Counted from the first letter of the stretch, positions 1-8,527 are shown. The stretch is DNA of 55,615 bases from DAISJI01 sp964559835 (GCA_964559835.1 CAZLJE010000033.1:1-55615); one strand, 5' to 3'. Notes: generated by a model from the sequence alone, not told the origin. Translations and numbers: made by a program.

Positions 1-665
1 GTTTCGGCGATACGCAGCGCCGACTCGATCGTCTCCAGGTCGCGCATTTCGCCGATCAGCACCACGTCCGGATCTTCACGAAGCGCGGCGCGCAAGGCGC
101 TGGTGAACGATTTCGTATCCGAGTGCACCTCGCGCTGTTTCACCAGACAGTTCTTGTTTTGGTGGACGAACTCGATCGGGTCTTCGATGGTGATGATGTG
201 ATCGTGACGGTCGACATTGATCTTGTCGATCATCGCCGCCAGCGTCGTCGATTTGCCCGACCCCGTCGGCCCCGTCACCAGGATCAATCCGCGCGGTTTT
301 TCGCACAGTTTCGCAACGATGGGCGGCAGGTTCAGCTGGTTGAACGACTTGATCTCGAACGGAATGACGCGGAACACGGCCGCCGCCGCCCCCCGCTGGT
401 TGAAGATGTTCGCGCGGAAACGGGCCAGGCCCTTCATGCCGAAGCTGAAGTCGGACTCCAGGTCTTCCTCGAACCGGTGCTTCTGCGCGTCCGTCATGAC
501 GCTGTACGCCAGCGCCTTCGTCTCCGCCGCGGTCAGAGGCGGCATGTCCAGCGGTTGCAGATGCCCGTGCACGCGGATCTGCGGCGGCGAATTCAACGTG
601 ATATGCAGGTCGCTGCCCCCCAATTCAAGCAGCTTCTTCAACAGGTCGCTTAATGTTGCTGGCAT
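1..665 (-). CDS. pilT: Type IV pilus retraction ATPase PilT (C-terminus beyond window)
   Basis: This reads as the N-terminal 221 residues of the hexameric ATPase that drives pilus retraction at the inner-membrane base of the type IV pilus. The translation from the ATG at 665 begins MPATLSDLLKKLLELGGSDL and keeps the GSDLHI signature of PilT. The Walker A box GPTGSGKS is at residues 132-139, an Asp-box-like segment IITIEDPIEF follows, and the LREDPDVVLIGEMRD Walker B region lies near the cut end. The family is usually 340-400 residues, so about 40 percent is missing because the window ends, with no sign of damage. It sits 69 bases downstream of pilB on the same strand, so co-transcription is likely. 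I see no strong Shine-Dalgarno before the ATG. PilU is the main alternative, but the order and motifs favour PilT. Confidence 0.93.
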   Translation of the reverse strand, partial: MPATLSDLLKKLLELGGSDLHITLNSPPQIRVHGHLQPLDMPPLTAAETKALAYSVMTDAQKHRFEEDLESDFSFGMKGLARFRANIFNQRGAAAAVFRVIPFEIKSFNQLNLPPIVAKLCEKPRGLILVTGPTGSGKSTTLAAMIDKINVDRHDHIITIEDPIEFVHQNKNCLVKQREVHSDTKSFTSALRAALREDPDVVLIGEMRDLETIESALRIAE

Positions 666-700
666 AAGACCCCGTTCGTAATGAATAACCCAAAATTGCG

Positions 701-735
701 GCCCTAAGCCCTACGCCCGGGGCCCTAAGCCGGTT
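701..735 (-). repeat. Heptanucleotide array at the 3' end of pilB
   Basis: Five consecutive 7-base units in one register, read on the minus strand: AACCGGC and TTAGGGC first, then CCCGGGC, GTAGGGC and TTAGGGC. The last base of the pilB stop codon TAA is the first base of unit one. The array fills half of the pilB-pilT spacer, so it would be transcribed within the operon. Its function is unknown; see the findings on heptamer arrays. Confidence 0.75.
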
Positions 736-2453
736 TAGTGGACTGTTTCTCTCGCCACTTCTTCCAGCGTCGTCTGCCCCGTCATGGCTTTGATCAACCC
801 GCTGCGGCGTAGCGTGATCATTCCCAGCTCGATCGCCTTCTTCTTCAGCTCCAGGGCCGAGGCGCCCACCAGGATCAGCTCGCGCAACTCGTCGCTGACT
901 TCCATCACCTCGTACAGGCCGCAGCGTCCCTTGTAGCCGCTGTTATTACAAATTCCGCAGCCCTTGCCCTTGTAGACCTTCACCGTCTTCGCTTCCTCGG
1001 GCGTGAATCCCGCCTCGATGAGTGCCTGTACCGGCAGGTCCACCGGTTCTTTGCACTCGACGCACACTCTCCGCACCAGGCGCTGCGCCACGATCATGTG
1101 CACCGACGTCGCCACCAGGAACGGCTCGATGCCCATGTTCATCAGCCGGCTGATGGTTTCCGGCGCGCCGTTCGTGTGCAGCGTGGACAGCACAAGGTGA
1201 CCGGTCAGTGCGGCCTTGATCGCGATTTCCGCCGTCTCGAAGTCTCGTATCTCGCCCACCAGGATGATGTTCGGGTCTTGCCGCAGGAACGCCCGGAGCG
1301 CCGCCGCGAAGTTCAGCCCGATCGATTCCTTCATCTGCACCTGGTTGACGCCCGCGAGCTGGAACTCGACCGGGTCCTCGGCGGTCATGATGTTCGTATC
1401 CGGCTGGTTCAGCCGCGAGATCGCCGAGTACAACGTGTTCGTCTTGCCCGAACCCGTCGGTCCCGTGACCAGCACCATCCCGTACGGCTTCAGGATCGCG
1501 CGCTCGAACTTCACCAGCGACTCCTGTTCGAACCCCAGCTTCGTCATGTCGAGGCGCAGGTTTTCCTTGTCCAGCAGCCGCATGACGATCTTCTCGCCCC
1601 ACAACGTCGGCAGCGTGCTGACGCGGTAATCGAGCTGCTTCTTTCTCCCGCCCAGGTTGACCTTCAGCATGATGCGTCCGTCTTGCGGCAGGCGCTTCTC
1701 GCTGATGTCCAGCTTCGCCATGATCTTGATGCGCGACGTGATCGCGTCCTTCAGCTTGGTCGGCGGCGACATGATCGTCTGCAGCATGCCGTCAATGCGG
1801 AAGCGGACGCGGTATTCTTTCTCGTACGGCTCGACGTGAATGTCGCTGGCGCCGCGCTTGACGGCGTCGGTCAGCACCAGGTTCACCAACTTCACGATCG
1901 GCGCTTCGTCCGCGGCCTTCTCCAGCTCGGAAAGGCCCATCTCCTCCGCTTCGGCTTGCAGCTCGATGTCGGCATCCGCGCCTTCGCCCATCGCCGCCAT
2001 CACCGACTCCAGGTCTTCCCCCTGGTCGACCTGCCCGTACGCTTTCTCGATCCCGTCCAGGATCGAGCTTTCACTCGCCACCACCGGCTCGATGTTGAAG
2101 CCGGTCATGAACTTGATATCGTCCATCGCGAACACGTTCGTCGGGTCCACCATGGCGATGGTCAGCGACGAACCCACGCGGCTCAGCGGCAGGATCTGGT
2201 AGCGCTTCGCCGTCTCGTACGGGATCAGCTTGACCACCGTGCCGTCGATCTCAAAAAACGTCAGGTTAATGGCGGGCACGCCATACTGGCGTGATAAGAA
2301 ATTAGTTACGTCCTCGTCGGAGAGAAATCCCAGCTTCACCAGGATCGAGCCCAGCCGCGTGCCGGACTCCTTCTGCACTTTCAATGCCTGATCCAACTGA
2401 TCGGGCGTGATCACCTTCTCCTTCACCAGAAGGTCGCCCAGTCGCTGAGACAT
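735..2453 (-). CDS. pilB: Type IV pilus assembly ATPase PilB (GspE family)
   Basis: This is the cytoplasmic ATPase that powers pilus extension. It is a full-length protein of 572 residues. The order is an N-terminal MshEN-type domain (about 1-150, starting MSQRLGDLLVKEKVI), a linker rich in acidic residues, and the secretion ATPase core. Visible motifs are Walker A GPTGSGKT at 331-338, the Asp box with DPNIILVGEIRD, the His box LSTLHTNGAPETISR, and a four-Cys zinc site formed by CVEC and CGIC near residues 455-495. The ATG at 2453 is preceded by a purine-rich GGAG. The pilT gene follows on the same strand. GspE of a type II system is the alternative, but the pilT neighbour argues for the pilus role. 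Confidence 0.95.
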   Translation of the reverse strand: MSQRLGDLLVKEKVITPDQLDQALKVQKESGTRLGSILVKLGFLSDEDVTNFLSRQYGVPAINLTFFEIDGTVVKLIPYETAKRYQILPLSRVGSSLTIAMVDPTNVFAMDDIKFMTGFNIEPVVASESSILDGIEKAYGQVDQGEDLESVMAAMGEGADADIELQAEAEEMGLSELEKAADEAPIVKLVNLVLTDAVKRGASDIHVEPYEKEYRVRFRIDGMLQTIMSPPTKLKDAITSRIKIMAKLDISEKRLPQDGRIMLKVNLGGRKKQLDYRVSTLPTLWGEKIVMRLLDKENLRLDMTKLGFEQESLVKFERAILKPYGMVLVTGPTGSGKTNTLYSAISRLNQPDTNIMTAEDPVEFQLAGVNQVQMKESIGLNFAAALRAFLRQDPNIILVGEIRDFETAEIAIKAALTGHLVLSTLHTNGAPETISRLMNMGIEPFLVATSVHMIVAQRLVRRVCVECKEPVDLPVQALIEAGFTPEEAKTVKVYKGKGCGICNNSGYKGRCGLYEVMEVSDELRELILVGASALELKKKAIELGMITLRRSGLIKAMTGQTTLEEVARETVH

Positions 2454-2485
2454 ACTCCGGTCTCCCTCTTACTTTCCTTGGTGCT

Positions 2486-2524
2486 CGGTGCCCCGCATCT
2501 GCCCGCGTTTGGCAGATGTGGGAC
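2486..2524. repeat. Dispersed hairpin, GGTGCCCC family, copy 1
   Basis: A 12-base arm CCCGCATCTGCC (2492-2503) and the arm GGCAGATGTGGG (2511-2522) pair with one G-T wobble around a 7-base loop. The 5' flank is GGTGCCCC. A near-identical copy lies at 35456-35486, and related hairpins are at 7703-7736 and inside larC. It sits just upstream of pilB on the minus strand, without a T-run, so it is better called an interspersed repeat than a terminator. Confidence 0.8.
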
Positions 2525-2796
2525 TGTTTATCGCCGCTGATTTCGGAACTGCGTTAACCGTCCCTGAAACGAGTGCGTTGCTGCAATTTTCGGGGGAAAA
2601 CTTTGTTCTACTTGGGTAGCGCGAATCGTATGTTTGTTGACAGAAATTGTCAATCAGGAATGTTGCCGGAATGGTAACGAATTCGGGGACTTTCCCGTAG
2701 AAATCCCTAAGAAACCCCCTCAATCCCAGACTCTCCCGAACATCTGCCCTATTCGTCCTTCCGTAACCGCCGCGAATTCCGTTGTCCCACAAATTC

Positions 2797-2970
2797 TCCG
2801 AGTCCGGAGGACGGTAGTTCAGAGCCCGGGACGTGAAGTCCCGGGGTAAGCTTCGTCCTCATCTCTTCCGAGCCCCGAAGGGGCGCCACCAGTTCATAGC
2901 CCGGCGACGTGAGTCCCGGGGGCAGCTTCGTCCTAATCTTCCGAGCCCGCAGGGGCGGCACATGGCAGAT
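2797..2970. repeat. Tandem 70-73 bp repeat with internal palindromes, about 2.4 copies
   Basis: Units begin at about 2797, 2867 and 2940 with TCCGAG and share AGCTTCGTCCT and a GTCCCGGG motif. Unit 1 holds a perfect inverted repeat, CCCGGGAC (2825-2832) with GTCCCGGG (2838-2845). Unit 2 holds GCCCC-GAA-GGGGC. The unit therefore combines two different small hairpins. The minus-strand open frame across it (2749-2985) is repeat-derived and is not reported as a gene. Confidence 0.8.
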
Positions 2971-2986
2971 ATCAAGCAGTCGCAAA

Positions 2987-3037
2987 ATATCTATTAGATA
3001 TAGATGCTACAACAAGTTTATTCTATTAGAAATAGAT
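2987..3037. promoter_or_regulatory. Paired operator-like palindromes, 32 bp apart
   Basis: The first element is a perfect 15-base palindrome, ATATCTATTAGATAT (2987-3001). The second contains the 11-base palindrome TTCTATTAGAA (3021-3031). Both lie in a 16-base direct repeat, TCTATTAGAxATAGAT, at 2990-3005 and 3022-3037, with 15 of 16 bases identical. The 32-base spacing is about three helical turns, as expected for two dimers on one DNA face. The tract is AT-rich in a GC-rich region. No gene starts next to it: pilB starts 534 bases away and the hydrolase ends 249 bases away. It resembles a dimeric repressor site, but the regulator is unknown. Confidence 0.45.
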
Positions 3038-3040
3038 TTC

Positions 3041-3285
3041 TTGACGCCGTTCGCTCTCCGCGCGACCATTGCCTTACAACGCTCAGGCGTGCAGGGTACT
3101 TTGCCTCTCATTGCCCTGTTTAGTTCTTTGACAACTTCGCCCATTCAAACGGTGGTCGCTTCTCCCAACGTTCTGGCCCTTGGGAGGCCCTTGGGATACC
3201 CCACGCCATTTGTGGGATTCTTGGGATAAAGGGGGAGGCGGCCTTGGCACTCTAAGGTTTACCAGCTAGTAAACTTTCGGCCGAG
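3041..3285. other. Non-coding spacer downstream of the hydrolase gene
   Basis: I see no convincing gene here. The stretch at 3176-3230 repeats CCCTTGGGA and TTGGGATA words at irregular 11-base spacing, like the other reiterated spacers but less regular. The plus-strand frame at 2909-3229 has no start signal, no recognisable family and crosses repeat DNA. Confidence 0.5.
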
Positions 3286-4137
3286 TTATTCCAAACTCCC
3301 CAGCCAATTTCCCAGTGCCCTTTGCACCGGACCGGGTTGGTGGATGTGCAGTGAGTGCCCGACGTTCTCCAGCAGGATGTGGACTGTCTGCGGAACCGCC
3401 TCCTTGCATTCGCGGACGTCGCGCTCGCTGACCAGCCCGCCCCACTTCGGGTCCGCCTGGATGATCAGCGTCGGACACGCGATCTTGCGGAAGTACTCGG
3501 AATTCCAACTCGCGCCCAGGCGCCCGTCGATCGCCATCTCCAGCGCTTCGGGGTCCATCATAGTCAGCGACCGCGCCCACCACGCCAGGAACACCTCGTC
3601 GTTGAACGGCAAATCTTTGAACAGGAGCGTCCCGTACGCCGGATGCGAGATGGTTATGGTTTGCAGCGCGCGCACAAGGTCCATCCGGTCGAGCTTCCGG
3701 ACCAGCAATTCGTGCACCTTCTGGAACATTTCCGGATAAACGCTATGAGTCACGTTGTCGAAGAAGAACGGCGAGTCGGCGATGCCGGCCGCTCGCACCA
3801 GCTCCGGTCGATGCGATGCGATGTATGTTGTGACCAGCCCACCCAGCGAGTGTCCGTAGAGCACCACGGGTTCGCCGATCTTCTGCTCGAGAAATCGGAT
3901 CACGTCGCCTGCGATCTGTTCCCCGACGTAGCCGCCCTTCACGTGACCCGATTTTCCGTGCCCGCGCAGGTCGAGCGCAAACACGCGCCAGCGCTGCGTC
4001 AGATACGGCATCATGTTCAGGAAGACTTCCCAGCGATTGGTGATTCCATGCAGCAGCACGAGCGGCGGACCGCTCTCCGCCGAGGCAACGTAATTGATCG
4101 CGACGGGTCCGGAATCAAAAGTCTGTTCGACGAGCAT
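3286..4137 (-). CDS. Alpha/beta-fold hydrolase
   Basis: A 283-residue cytoplasmic alpha/beta hydrolase with the usual full length. The oxyanion-region motif LLHG is at about 28-31. The nucleophile elbow GHSLGG at 95-100 places the catalytic Ser at 97. The acid is probably Asp229 in IIQADP, and the catalytic His is His261 in NVGHSLH. An insertion of about 90 residues between strand 6 and the acid forms the cap domain and contains a PFFFDNVTHSV segment. Homologues include esterases, C-C hydrolases and haloperoxidase-like enzymes, and the sequence alone does not give the substrate. The gene lies 53 bases downstream of an amidohydrolase gene on the same strand and may be co-transcribed with it. 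Confidence 0.85.
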   Translation of the reverse strand: MLVEQTFDSGPVAINYVASAESGPPLVLLHGITNRWEVFLNMMPYLTQRWRVFALDLRGHGKSGHVKGGYVGEQIAGDVIRFLEQKIGEPVVLYGHSLGGLVTTYIASHRPELVRAAGIADSPFFFDNVTHSVYPEMFQKVHELLVRKLDRMDLVRALQTITISHPAYGTLLFKDLPFNDEVFLAWWARSLTMMDPEALEMAIDGRLGASWNSEYFRKIACPTLIIQADPKWGGLVSERDVRECKEAVPQTVHILLENVGHSLHIHQPGPVQRALGNWLGSLE

Positions 4138-4165
4138 CAGCAGTTAGTTTCTTTCACCATGGTTT

Positions 4166-4193
4166 GGTACTGTGTACTTGGTACTCGGTACTA
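4166..4193 (-). repeat. Heptanucleotide array starting at the amidohydrolase stop codon
   Basis: Four units in strict register on the minus strand: TAGTACC and GAGTACC first, then AAGTACA and CAGTACC. The stop codon TAG of the gene ending at 4191 is bases 1-3 of the first unit, and that unit matches the second in 6 of 7 bases. The periodicity does not extend into the coding sequence. Confidence 0.8.
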
Positions 4194-5861
4194 CTCCCGA
4201 CTCCACACCACGCGCCCGCCCACGATCGTCGTGTCCACGTTCACGTCCCGGATGTTCTTGGGATCGATGGCGAACAGGTCGTCGCTGACGATCACAATGT
4301 CGGCCAGTTTGCCCGGCGTGAGCGAGCCCTTGACGCTGTCCTGGAACTCGGCGAACGCTGACCCCATCGTGTACGCCTCGATCGCCTCGTCCAGCTTCAG
4401 CTTCTGTTCTGGCAACCAGCCATTCGGATTCTTGCCGTCCAACGTCGCGCGTGTGACCGCCGCATAGAGCGTCAGCATCGGGTTCAGCGGCGCGACCGTC
4501 CAGTCGGTACCGAACGCCAGCCGGACGCCGTTGTCGAGAAAAGTGCGAAACGCGTAAGTTGTCTTGATCCGCACCGGCCCGATGCGGCGCTCGGCCCAGC
4601 GGCCGTCGTCGATCGCGTGGTACGGCTGCACCGAAGCGATCACGTGCAGTTTTGCGTATCGTGCAAAATCCTTGGGCGCGACGTGCTGCGAGTGCTCGAT
4701 GCGCCAGCGCCGGTCTGCCGCACCGTGCGCCTTCTCGATATCGCTATAGAAGTCGAGTATCTGCGAGATGGCAGCATCCCCGATCGCATGGGTGAACAGT
4801 TGCAGGCCCGCGGCGTCGCCCTTCATCATGCGGTTGCGCATCTTCGACAGCGGGATCATGCCTTCGTTGAGCAGGCCGCGCGTTTTCGGCGCGTCCGTAT
4901 AGGGCTCGAAGAAGTAAGCGGTGGTCGAGCCGAGTGATCCGTCAGCGAACGCCTTCAGCGCGCCTAGCCGCAGATACGGGCTTCCCCACGCATGACGAAT
5001 GCCGATCTTGACCTGGTCATCGACGCTCGCGATCGGCGGCGCAGCGTAGATTCGTGACGTCAGCTCGCCGCGCTCCGCCAACTCCGAGTACACCGCGACG
5101 TCTTCGGGATCAGGACCCATGTCCTGCAGGCTCGTGACACCCAGCCGCGCCGCATACGCCAGCGCGCGTTTCGCCGCACGCAGCCGGCGATCGTGCGACA
5201 GCGGCGGCATCACCTTCCACACGTAGTTCTGCGCCGAATCCTTCAGCACTCCCGTTGGATTTCCCTGCGCGTCGCGAACGATCGTCCCGCCGGGCGGATC
5301 GGGTGTCTTCGCCGTGACGCCCGCGAGCTTCAGCACGTACGAATTCGCCAGCGACTCGTGCCCGTCGTATCGCGTGACGAACACCGGAGTATCGGGCGTC
5401 ACCGGATCGATGAGTTCCTTGGTCGGCAGTTGCGGCGGTTTCCACTTCTCCTCGTCCCAATCGCCGCCGGTGATCCACTCACCTTTCGGGACACGCTTGA
5501 CGAAGTTGCCGATGCGTTGCGCGAACTCCTGCGGGCTCTCCGCATCGTTCAATTGCACGCTGTCCAGTTGCAACCCGCCGGTGATGAAGTGCACGTGCGC
5601 GTCGTTAAACCCAGGCAGCACAAGGCGGCTGTGCGCGTCGATCACCCTCGTATTCGGCCCGCGCCACGCGTCGATCTCGGCAGACGTTCCCACGGCCACG
5701 ATCCGCGGCCCGAGCACCGCCACCGCTTCCGCGCGCGGATGTGCCTTATCGACGGTGTATACCTTGGCGTTAGTGATGATGAGGTCCGCCGCGGGCTTCT
5801 CCTCCGCCGCCAACGCGCACCCGAACAGTACGAATGCAACAAGGATCGTATGTGCTCTCAT
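4191..5861 (-). CDS. Exported YtcJ-type amidohydrolase (Amidohydro_3)
   Basis: A metal-dependent amidohydrolase of the YtcJ group, about 556 residues from the ATG at 5861. A signal peptide runs MRAHTILVAFVLFGCALAAE. The LFGC step resembles a weak lipobox, so lipid anchoring is possible. Metal-site motifs are DAHVHF in the first strand, HAIGDAA, RIEHSQHV and FGTDWTV towards the C-terminus, as in the amidohydrolase superfamily. A GTG five codons earlier at 5876 is in frame, but it lies inside the heptamer array that follows nadK, so the ATG is preferred. Neither start has a clear Shine-Dalgarno. The natural substrate is unknown. A second member of the family is encoded at 42860-44620. Confidence 0.85.
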   Translation of the reverse strand: MRAHTILVAFVLFGCALAAEEKPAADLIITNAKVYTVDKAHPRAEAVAVLGPRIVAVGTSAEIDAWRGPNTRVIDAHSRLVLPGFNDAHVHFITGGLQLDSVQLNDAESPQEFAQRIGNFVKRVPKGEWITGGDWDEEKWKPPQLPTKELIDPVTPDTPVFVTRYDGHESLANSYVLKLAGVTAKTPDPPGGTIVRDAQGNPTGVLKDSAQNYVWKVMPPLSHDRRLRAAKRALAYAARLGVTSLQDMGPDPEDVAVYSELAERGELTSRIYAAPPIASVDDQVKIGIRHAWGSPYLRLGALKAFADGSLGSTTAYFFEPYTDAPKTRGLLNEGMIPLSKMRNRMMKGDAAGLQLFTHAIGDAAISQILDFYSDIEKAHGAADRRWRIEHSQHVAPKDFARYAKLHVIASVQPYHAIDDGRWAERRIGPVRIKTTYAFRTFLDNGVRLAFGTDWTVAPLNPMLTLYAAVTRATLDGKNPNGWLPEQKLKLDEAIEAYTMGSAFAEFQDSVKGSLTPGKLADIVIVSDDLFAIDPKNIRDVNVDTTIVGGRVVWSRE

Positions 5862-5863
5862 AG

Positions 5864-5898
5864 GAGGAACTGGCACCTGGCAACCAGTAACTGCTTTA
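5864..5898 (-). repeat. Heptanucleotide array at the 3' end of nadK
   Basis: Five 7-base steps on the minus strand: TAAAGCA, which begins with the nadK stop codon, then GTTACTG, GTTGCCA, GGTGCCA and GTTCCTC. Only units two to five resemble one another, so phase with the stop is not proven by identity. The array runs into the start region of the next gene. Confidence 0.6.
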
Positions 5899-6750
5899 AC
5901 GAATCCCCCACTTCAACTTGGTCCGCAGCACGTCGAAGAACGTCTTGCGCATGCGCATGAGTGTGCATGTGTATGGCGACTTAGTGCACACGACGTGATC
6001 GTTGTCCTCCAGCGGCACGCCGACCTGGCCGTCGATGGACAGGAATGCTTCTTCGCCCGAGCTCTGCACGTCGATCAGGATCTCGACGCTGTCGCGCACC
6101 ACCAGCGGGCGGTGCGTCAGCGAATGCGGGCACACCGGATTGATCACGAACGCGTCCACCGACGGCATCAGGATCGGGCCACCCGCGGCCAGCGAATACG
6201 CAGTGGATCCCGTGGGCGTCGAGACGATCACGCCATCCGCTTTGTAATTCGACACGAATACCGTGTCGAGGTACAGATCGAAGCTGACCAGGCGCGCGAT
6301 CGCGCTCTTGTTGATGACCGCGTCGTTCAGCGCGTGAAATTCGGCGACCATCTGGTCGCGGCGCACCAGGCGGCAATGCACCAGGCTGCGCGTTTCCACC
6401 GCGCACTGCCCGTTATCGATCGCGTCCAGCGTTTCATACAGCTCCGATAACGGCACCTCGGTCAGGAATCCGAGCGAACCGAGGTTCACGCCCAGGATCG
6501 GCACCCTCGCGGCGGCCACAGCTCGCGCGGCGGAAAGCAGTGTGCCATCGCCGCCGAGCACGAGCACGAATTTCGGACCGTGCTCTCCGATCGTGGTGCG
6601 CTCGACCGAGGGCCTCCCCGGCGCGTACGTCGCCGTCTCGTCATCGAGGATGACCCGGTAGTCGTGCTGCTCGAACCACTTCAGCACTTCCGGTACCAGT
6701 TCCAGCAGCTCCGGCTTGTCCGGCTTACTGATGATGCCGACCGTTTTCAT
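5896..6750 (-). CDS. nadK: NAD kinase
   Basis: This enzyme phosphorylates NAD to NADP with ATP or polyphosphate in the cytoplasm. The 284-residue length is normal for bacterial NadK. The signature GGDGT is at 66-70, followed by the conserved NLGSLGFLTE segment and DGVIVSTPTGSTAYSLAAGGP, which forms the NAD-binding part of the C-terminal domain. The ATG at 6750 begins MKTVGIISKPDKPE, a typical NadK start. The tlyA gene lies 42 bases upstream in the same direction, an adjacency seen in many bacteria, so the two are likely co-transcribed. Confidence 0.96.
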   Translation of the reverse strand: MKTVGIISKPDKPELLELVPEVLKWFEQHDYRVILDDETATYAPGRPSVERTTIGEHGPKFVLVLGGDGTLLSAARAVAAARVPILGVNLGSLGFLTEVPLSELYETLDAIDNGQCAVETRSLVHCRLVRRDQMVAEFHALNDAVINKSAIARLVSFDLYLDTVFVSNYKADGVIVSTPTGSTAYSLAAGGPILMPSVDAFVINPVCPHSLTHRPLVVRDSVEILIDVQSSGEEAFLSIDGQVGVPLEDNDHVVCTKSPYTCTLMRMRKTFFDVLRTKLKWGIR

Positions 6751-6792
6751 GGAAGTGGATGATTGTACCAGCGCTGCCTCGGACCGTTGCGG

Positions 6793-7539
6793 TCATCGCC
6801 TCGCATAGAGCAGGAATTCCCGGTTTCCTTCCGCCCCCAGGATCGGTGATTCGGTGACCTCCTGGCGCTTCCAACCGAGCTCCGCAAGCGCAGCCTTCAC
6901 CTTGTTTACCGCGTCGAGCTGCGCCTGCTCGTCTCGGACGATACCGCCCTTCCCGACCGCCTCCCGCCCCACCTCGAACTGCGGCTTCACGAGTACGACA
7001 ATCTCCTGCTCAGGCGCAGGTTCCGCGAACGCCGACGCAATCACCGCCGGCAGCACCAGCGTCGCGGATATGAACGACACATCCATGGCCACGAAAGTCA
7101 CGGCTTCACCGATCTCTTCCGGCTTGAGATAACGAGCGTTGGTGCGCTCCAGCAGACGCACGCGCGAGTTCTGCCGCAGCTTCATATCGATCTGGCCGTA
7201 GCCGGTATCGACGGCGATCACCCGAGCCGCTCCCGCTTGCAGCAGACAATCGGTGAACCCGCCGGTCGACGCGCCCACATCCATGCAGACCCGGCCTTTC
7301 ACGTCGATGTTCCAGTTGTTCAACGCGTGCTCGAGTTTCAATGCCCCGCGGCTGACATAGCGCAAGTCCTCGCCCAGCAGACGGATTGGCGAGTTTTCTT
7401 CAACGTTCGCTCCAGCTTTGTCGATCTTCTGCTCATTCACCAGTACCTTGCCGGCGAGGATCAGCGCTTGGGCGCGCTCGCGCGACTTGGCAAGCCCACG
7501 GTCCACGAGCAATTTGTCGAGCCGGAGTTTCACCCGCAC
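6793..7539 (-). CDS. tlyA: TlyA-family rRNA 2'-O-methyltransferase
   Basis: TlyA enzymes methylate the 2'-O of cytidines in 16S and 23S rRNA using S-adenosylmethionine. The 248-residue protein has an N-terminal S4 RNA-binding domain (about 5-60, with RLDKLLVDRGLAKSRERAQ) and a FtsJ-like methyltransferase domain. The SAM motif DVGASTGGFTDCLL is at 87-100, and MDVSFISATLVLPA follows. The start is GTG at 7539; a second in-frame GTG lies two codons later. The old name hemolysin A is misleading, as the rRNA role is the supported one. Confidence 0.93.
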   Translation of the reverse strand: MRVKLRLDKLLVDRGLAKSRERAQALILAGKVLVNEQKIDKAGANVEENSPIRLLGEDLRYVSRGALKLEHALNNWNIDVKGRVCMDVGASTGGFTDCLLQAGAARVIAVDTGYGQIDMKLRQNSRVRLLERTNARYLKPEEIGEAVTFVAMDVSFISATLVLPAVIASAFAEPAPEQEIVVLVKPQFEVGREAVGKGGIVRDEQAQLDAVNKVKAALAELGWKRQEVTESPILGAEGNREFLLYARR

Positions 7540-7702
7540 AGACTAGCAAACCGTTTCGCTTTGTCGATGCACAATCAGTTCCAAACTGCGCATCGAGATC
7601 GGTGCAATCTGTACAATCGCGCGCCACTCCTCGCTTTGCGAGAGAAGCACCGCCTTTTTTCACAAAGCTATCCACAATCATGTTGAAAAACTTCTGCGGT
7701 TG

Positions 7703-7736
7703 CCCACCCTCCCGCCCGGTCTTGGCGGAGGGTGGG
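7703..7736. repeat. Dispersed hairpin, GGTGCCCC-related
   Basis: The arm CCCACCCTCCCGCC (7703-7716) pairs with GGCGGAGGGTGGG (7724-7736) except for one bulged C, around a 7-base loop. It lies in the 246-base spacer between the divergent tlyA and E1-like genes, 50 bases before the latter's start. The arm-loop layout matches the hairpins at 2492 and 35456 and the one in larC. The rest of the spacer shows nothing recognisable. Confidence 0.65.
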
Positions 7737-7785
7737 ATGTTCAGCGTCCCTCAGCTTAGAATGTTGAGTTTCCAAGGAGCGCTTC

Positions 7786-8511
7786 ATGGTTCGCAGTAAG
7801 GCCGACATAAAGACTGAAGCCGGGAGGAACGGCGGCAGTCCAGCACCAAAATCCGATCAGCCGATGAAGGGGACGGTCGATGAAGACGTCCTGAAAAAGC
7901 TCTACGCGCAAATGTTAAAGGCAAGGATGAGGTCTGATGCATCGGCGCAATGCAATGAAGCGTTGATCGGCGCCATCGTCGACCTGGTGCCCGGCGATGC
8001 AGTGTCTCTGCTAGCCGGTAACGCCGCGGTCCGAACGGCGCTGGAACCCTCGCCTCAGATCCACCAGGTCCCGCCGCATCTCGGCCTCGCTGCAGGCGTC
8101 GCCCTCGCCTGTAAGTTGCAAGACGCCACCAATGTCGTAGTAGCGCTTGCAAAAAGGTCGACGCTCGACACCGGCTCAGCGCACGAGGCGCTTACGATTG
8201 CGTCCGCACAGAAGCTGCCATTGATCGTCGTCCTCGATTGCGCTCACTCGGCGGAAGCGGACGCGCTCGAAACCAAAGCGGCAGCGTACGGCATTCCCCC
8301 AATCGAGGTCGACGGCCACGACGCTGTGGCGGTGTACCGCGTTGCGCGCGAGGCCGTCGATCGCGCACGCACTGGCCGCGGCCCGACACTGATACAGTGC
8401 CTGACCATCGAGCCAGTGGCCGATCCTATCCCCCGCATCGAGCACTACCTCGAAAAACATGGCTGGTGGACGCCAGCGTGGAAACGCGAACTCACATCGC
8501 GATCCAAGTAG
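7786..8511 (+). CDS. Degenerate E1-alpha-like (ThDP dehydrogenase fold) protein
   Basis: A 241-residue protein that resembles the alpha subunit of pyruvate or branched-chain 2-oxoacid dehydrogenase. Similar parts are VDEDVLKKLYAQMLKARM at the N-terminus, HLGLAAGVALACKLQ, SAHEALTIASAQKLPLIVVL, KAAAYGIPPIEVDGHDAVAVY and REAVDRARTGRGPTLIQ. Active E1-alpha proteins carry GDG followed about 28 residues later by NN to bind Mg-thiamine diphosphate. Here the GDG position reads AKR and the NN position reads DC. The protein is also about 80-100 residues short. It is therefore probably not a catalytic dehydrogenase. The start is well supported by AAGGAG at 7774-7779. A glutaredoxin gene follows 16 bases later. 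No E1-beta gene is nearby. Confidence 0.7.
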   Translation: MVRSKADIKTEAGRNGGSPAPKSDQPMKGTVDEDVLKKLYAQMLKARMRSDASAQCNEALIGAIVDLVPGDAVSLLAGNAAVRTALEPSPQIHQVPPHLGLAAGVALACKLQDATNVVVALAKRSTLDTGSAHEALTIASAQKLPLIVVLDCAHSAEADALETKAAAYGIPPIEVDGHDAVAVYRVAREAVDRARTGRGPTLIQCLTIEPVADPIPRIEHYLEKHGWWTPAWKRELTSRSK

Positions 8512-8527
8512 GAGTACAGGAGCGCCC

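Noticed and set aside
2749..2985. A 78-residue minus-strand frame
   Set aside because: It is a translation of the 70-73 bp tandem repeat, and its own sequence repeats with the DNA unit.
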